A DNA stretch of 11,133 nucleotides. It comes from Chloroflexota bacterium (lineage in GTDB: Bacteria; Chloroflexota; Dehalococcoidia; UBA2979). Under the pieces are notes generated by a model. The model was not told where the DNA came from. It saw nothing but the letters and a program-made list of their open reading frames with translations, and searched no databases. This document shows, piece by piece, positions 8,829-11,133 of this stretch. Every line of letters begins with the position of its first letter. The first letter of the stretch is position 1. The DNA lies in the NCBI GenBank assembly GCA_947446155.1, contig CANFFZ010000065.1, positions 1-11,133 on the forward strand. The letters run 5' to 3'. The translations under genes and the position numbers were made by a program.

Positions 8829-10208
8829 CTACTTCTTGCCGCCGTGGTTCATCAGGCGGAAGTCGGGCGCCGTGATCTCGGACATCTCCGAGACGTCGCG
8901 GTCGCCGATACGAGAGGCGATGCGTGGCTCCATGTCCTTCGGATGGACGTTCGAGGTGATCACGGTGAGCGCGCGCGCCAGGTGGCGGTGGTTGAGCAAC
9001 TGGTACAGCTTTTCCTCCGCCCACGGGCTCGACTTCTGTGCCCCCAGGTCATCGAGGATGAGCACGGGCATCTCCGCCAGCGTGCGGAAGATGTCGTCGT
9101 AGCGCCGGCGCGCGTCCGGCGCGTATGCCGCGCGCAACTCATCGAGCAGGTCAGGCACATTCGCGAAGGCCACCCGGTCGCCCTTCGCGAGACGCTCGTT
9201 CGCGATCGCCGCTGAGAGGTGGGTCTTGCCGCTGCCGTTCTTGCCGAGGAGCACGAACCAGCCCTTCGGGTCACGCGCCCACGTCACCGCTCGGCGGTAC
9301 GCACCTTCGAGGCTCTTGCGGTCGGGCCCGGTGAGGCCCACGCCGTCCGGGATGAACGTGTCGAACGCGAACGCGGCCAGCCGCTCGCGCGTCATCGCGC
9401 CCACCTGGACGTAGGCGGGCTGCGCCTTCTCGCCGAGTTCCACCACCTGCGTCAGCGCTGGGTCGGTGAGCCTCACTGCCAGCCGCGCATCGAGGTCGGC
9501 GGGCTGGCGCACCGCGGTGAACACTGTGGGCAGCACCGCGTTGAAGCGGTGCGACACCAACTGGAAGAACTTCTCGCGCGCCCACGCGGTCTCCGCATAG
9601 GCATCGAGGTCATCGAGGACCAGCAGCGGCGCGTTCCGCACCTGCTCGAACAGCGCGTCGTACTCCACCTCGGCGTCGTCGGCGTACGCCGAACGGAGAT
9701 GGTCGAGGAGGTCGGCGACGGTGACGAACAGGGCGGGCTCGCCGCGTTCGATCACGGCGTTCGCGATGGCGGCTGCCACATGCGTCTTGCCGCTGCCGTG
9801 CGCACCGGAGAGCACGAGCCAGCCTTCGGGGTGACTCGCGAAGCGCTCGGCGATCGCGACGGCCTCGCCGTAGGCGCGCTGCGCCCGTGGGTCGCTCGCG
9901 CGCCCGGAACGGAGCAGCGTAGCGAAGGTGAGGCGCTGGAGCGCGCCGAGGCGTGAGTAGCGGGTGAGGCGGTCGCGGCGCTCCTGCCCGTCCTCCTCGC
10001 GCACGCAGCGGCACGGCACCGCCTGGCCGAAGCGCGGGTCCTCCGGATCCGAGGTGACGCGCACGAAGCGTGCCCCGTCGCAGTGCATACAGACTGGGGC
10101 AGCCTCGACGCGGTGCGCGGTCACGTCATTCTCGATGGATGAGCGCGTCGAAGGGGTTGGGCGGTCGCCCGGAACCCGAGGGCCCAGCAGATCGCTCAGC
10201 GCTTTCAT
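8829..10208 (-). CDS. Helicase loader with two tandem DnaC/DnaI-type AAA+ modules
   Basis: DnaC/DnaI proteins are cytosolic AAA+ ATPases that load the DnaB helicase onto DNA at origins or restarting forks. In the 459-residue product (numbered from the ATG), the N-terminal region has CMHC (40-43) and CRC (66-68), a zinc-knuckle-like arrangement recalling the helicase-binding domain of DnaI. Module 1 has Walker A GAHGSGKT (135-142), Walker B LLVLDD (195-200) and arginines 242 and 246. Module 2 has Walker A GKNGSGKT (322-329), Walker B VLILDD (382-387), sensor-I Asn420 and arginines 429 and 433. The modules align ungapped over 121 residues with 58 identities by hand count. Ordinary loaders have a single module and about 240-310 residues. 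The ATG at 10206-10208 has GGAAGGA seven bases upstream and overlaps the dnaD-like gene by 83 bases; a GTG at 10124, one base past that gene's stop, is the alternative. Confidence 0.92.
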   Translation of the reverse strand: MKALSDLLGPRVPGDRPTPSTRSSIENDVTAHRVEAAPVCMHCDGARFVRVTSDPEDPRFGQAVPCRCVREEDGQERRDRLTRYSRLGALQRLTFATLLRSGRASDPRAQRAYGEAVAIAERFASHPEGWLVLSGAHGSGKTHVAAAIANAVIERGEPALFVTVADLLDHLRSAYADDAEVEYDALFEQVRNAPLLVLDDLDAYAETAWAREKFFQLVSHRFNAVLPTVFTAVRQPADLDARLAVRLTDPALTQVVELGEKAQPAYVQVGAMTRERLAAFAFDTFIPDGVGLTGPDRKSLEGAYRRAVTWARDPKGWFVLLGKNGSGKTHLSAAIANERLAKGDRVAFANVPDLLDELRAAYAPDARRRYDDIFRTLAEMPVLILDDLGAQKSSPWAEEKLYQLLNHRHLARALTVITSNVHPKDMEPRIASRIGDRDVSEMSEITAPDFRLMNHGGKK

Positions 10209-10848
10209 CGTCACGTCCTTCCGTCTCCCAGCGGCGGAGGATGGCCTCCGCGTACCGCCAGGAGCGCGCGTTGTTCACGGCCGCCAGCCGGATCGCGTCG
10301 GCGATCCACCCGGCGGGGTACTTCGCCTCTGCCTCTGCCAGCGCCGCCGTCACGGCGGGCGTCAGCAACCCGATCTCCTGCTCGTACACCTGCGCCGGAC
10401 GCGATGGCACCCCAGCCGGCTCGAGGCGTACGACGACGCCCCCACCCGGCGCTGCCTCCGCACCGCTCGCGATGCGGTCGAGCAGCCGCCGCCCCGCCTC
10501 GGTGTTCACGGCGACGAGCAGGTCGCCGTCTTCGAGTGCCAGCGAGCGCAGCACGCCCCGCGCAACGGCACCTTCGAGGGCGGCACGCACGGCCTTCACC
10601 CCGCCGTGGTGCGCGAACGCACGCGCCAGCGGCTCTTCCGCCGCGACCACGCTCGCGCGCATCACCGGCAGCGAGCCCGAGCGCGTGATCGCGTACAGCG
10701 CGTACAGCGTCACCCGCAGTTCCGCCGCGTCCTCGATCCCCGGCAGCACCTCGGTGAAGAACTGCGAGGGGATGGCGGTTGCCCGTGCGCCCGTGCGGAA
10801 ACCCTCGAACGCCCCGTCCGGCACGGCATCCTGGCGAGCGGCGGTCAT
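10126..10848 (-). CDS. dnaD: DnaD-domain primosome protein
   Basis: DnaD proteins bind and remodel DNA and help recruit the helicase loader during initiation and fork restart in Firmicutes. This 240-residue protein fits that layout. An N-terminal winged-helix-like region (about 20-130; IPSQFFTEVLPGIED at 26-40) precedes a C-terminal DnaD domain (about 150-210), with YEQEIGLLTPAVTAALAEAE (154-173), YPAGWIADAIRLAAVNNARS (176-195) and WRYAEAILRRWE (196-207) ending in the characteristic tryptophan-containing helix. The last 25 or so residues are a disordered Ser/Gly/Pro-rich tail ending DALIHRE; this tail is encoded where the loader gene overlaps. The start is the ATG at 10846-10848, nine bases after the dnaB stop, with no strong ribosome binding site, consistent with coupled translation from dnaB. 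Confidence 0.9.
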   Translation of the reverse strand: MTAARQDAVPDGAFEGFRTGARATAIPSQFFTEVLPGIEDAAELRVTLYALYAITRSGSLPVMRASVVAAEEPLARAFAHHGGVKAVRAALEGAVARGVLRSLALEDGDLLVAVNTEAGRRLLDRIASGAEAAPGGGVVVRLEPAGVPSRPAQVYEQEIGLLTPAVTAALAEAEAKYPAGWIADAIRLAAVNNARSWRYAEAILRRWETEGRDDESAERSAGPSGSGRPPNPFDALIHRE

Positions 10849-10857
10849 CGCGGCGGC

Positions 10858-11133
10858 CTAGAACCCGTCGAAGCCGCCGCGGCCGCGGCCTCCGCCGGGC
10901 TCGGGACGCAACAGGAGGTCCTCGAACTTCGCGGTGCGGGCGATCCAGCGTGTGGTGATGGTGCCGGTAGGGCCGTTGCGGTGCTTCGCCACGATGATCT
11001 GCGCGAGGCCGGTGGGGTGCGCGCCCCCGGGCTCACCCGGATGCTGCGCCTGCCACTCGTCTGGCTTCACGTACTGGTCTTCGCGGTAGATGAACATCAC
11101 GACGTCCGCGTCCTGCTCGATCGAGCCGGACTC
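10858..11133 (-). CDS. dnaB: Replicative DNA helicase DnaB, C-terminal fragment
   Basis: Only the last 91 residues are in the window; the gene continues past the right edge. They match the end of the RecA-like motor of the hexameric replicative helicase: ESGSIEQDADVVMFIYRED at the edge, then AQIIVAKHRNGPTGTI, including the AKHRNGPTG loop conserved in DnaB, and TTRWIARTAKFEDL. Between them a proline/glycine-rich insert (KPDEWQAQHPGEPGGAHPTG) replaces the usually shorter linker. After the conserved end comes a Gly/Arg-rich tail, PGGGRGRGGFDGF. It is the first gene of the apparent dnaB-dnaD-loader operon within the window; its start and promoter lie outside. Confidence 0.96.
   Translation of the reverse strand, partial: ESGSIEQDADVVMFIYREDQYVKPDEWQAQHPGEPGGAHPTGLAQIIVAKHRNGPTGTITTRWIARTAKFEDLLLRPEPGGGRGRGGFDGF

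Overview
The window is a gene-dense, GC-rich bacterial chromosome segment. Eleven genes fill it almost end to end, and the largest gap is about 170 bases. The best taxonomic guess is Chloroflexota, in the Dehalococcoidia/SAR202 direction. The reasons are high GC combined with a DnaD-type primosome protein and a DnaC/DnaI-type helicase loader (actinobacteria generally lack both), plus an acyl-CoA dehydrogenase of the kind abundant in that phylum. This is inference from gene content, not a phylogeny.

Left block, leftward (1-5636), in transcription order: a ComF-family phosphoribosyltransferase, a PfkB-family phosphofructokinase, an unfamiliar two-domain protein with a degenerate GT-A nucleotidyltransferase-like half, serine hydroxymethyltransferase (glyA), and an acyl-CoA dehydrogenase cut by the left edge. 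comF, pfkB and the nucleotidyltransferase-like gene are closely spaced and probably co-transcribed. glyA follows after about 110 bases that contain two mutually exclusive hairpins. The dehydrogenase has its own plausible sigma-70-type promoter in the 172-base gap.

Middle block, rightward (5683-8803): a major facilitator superfamily efflux-type permease, divergent from comF across a short palindrome-rich gap; a MoaD-MoaE fusion (both subunits of molybdopterin synthase in one chain); and a protein made of two consecutive zinc-ribbon + Nudix modules.

Right block, leftward (8829-11133), in transcription order: the C-terminal end of the replicative helicase DnaB, a DnaD-domain primosome protein, and a helicase loader in which the DnaC/DnaI-type AAA+ ATPase module occurs twice in one polypeptide. 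The three genes are tightly packed or overlapping and look like one replication-initiation or restart operon.

The most notable item is the tandem AAA+ helicase loader. Its two modules align without gaps over about 120 residues (58 identities by hand count). Both keep Walker A and Walker B, but the first lacks the sensor-I asparagine seen in the second. Internal duplication also appears in the Nudix protein, and gene fusion in the MoaD-MoaE protein. I saw no tRNA, rRNA, CRISPR array, insertion sequence or phage gene.
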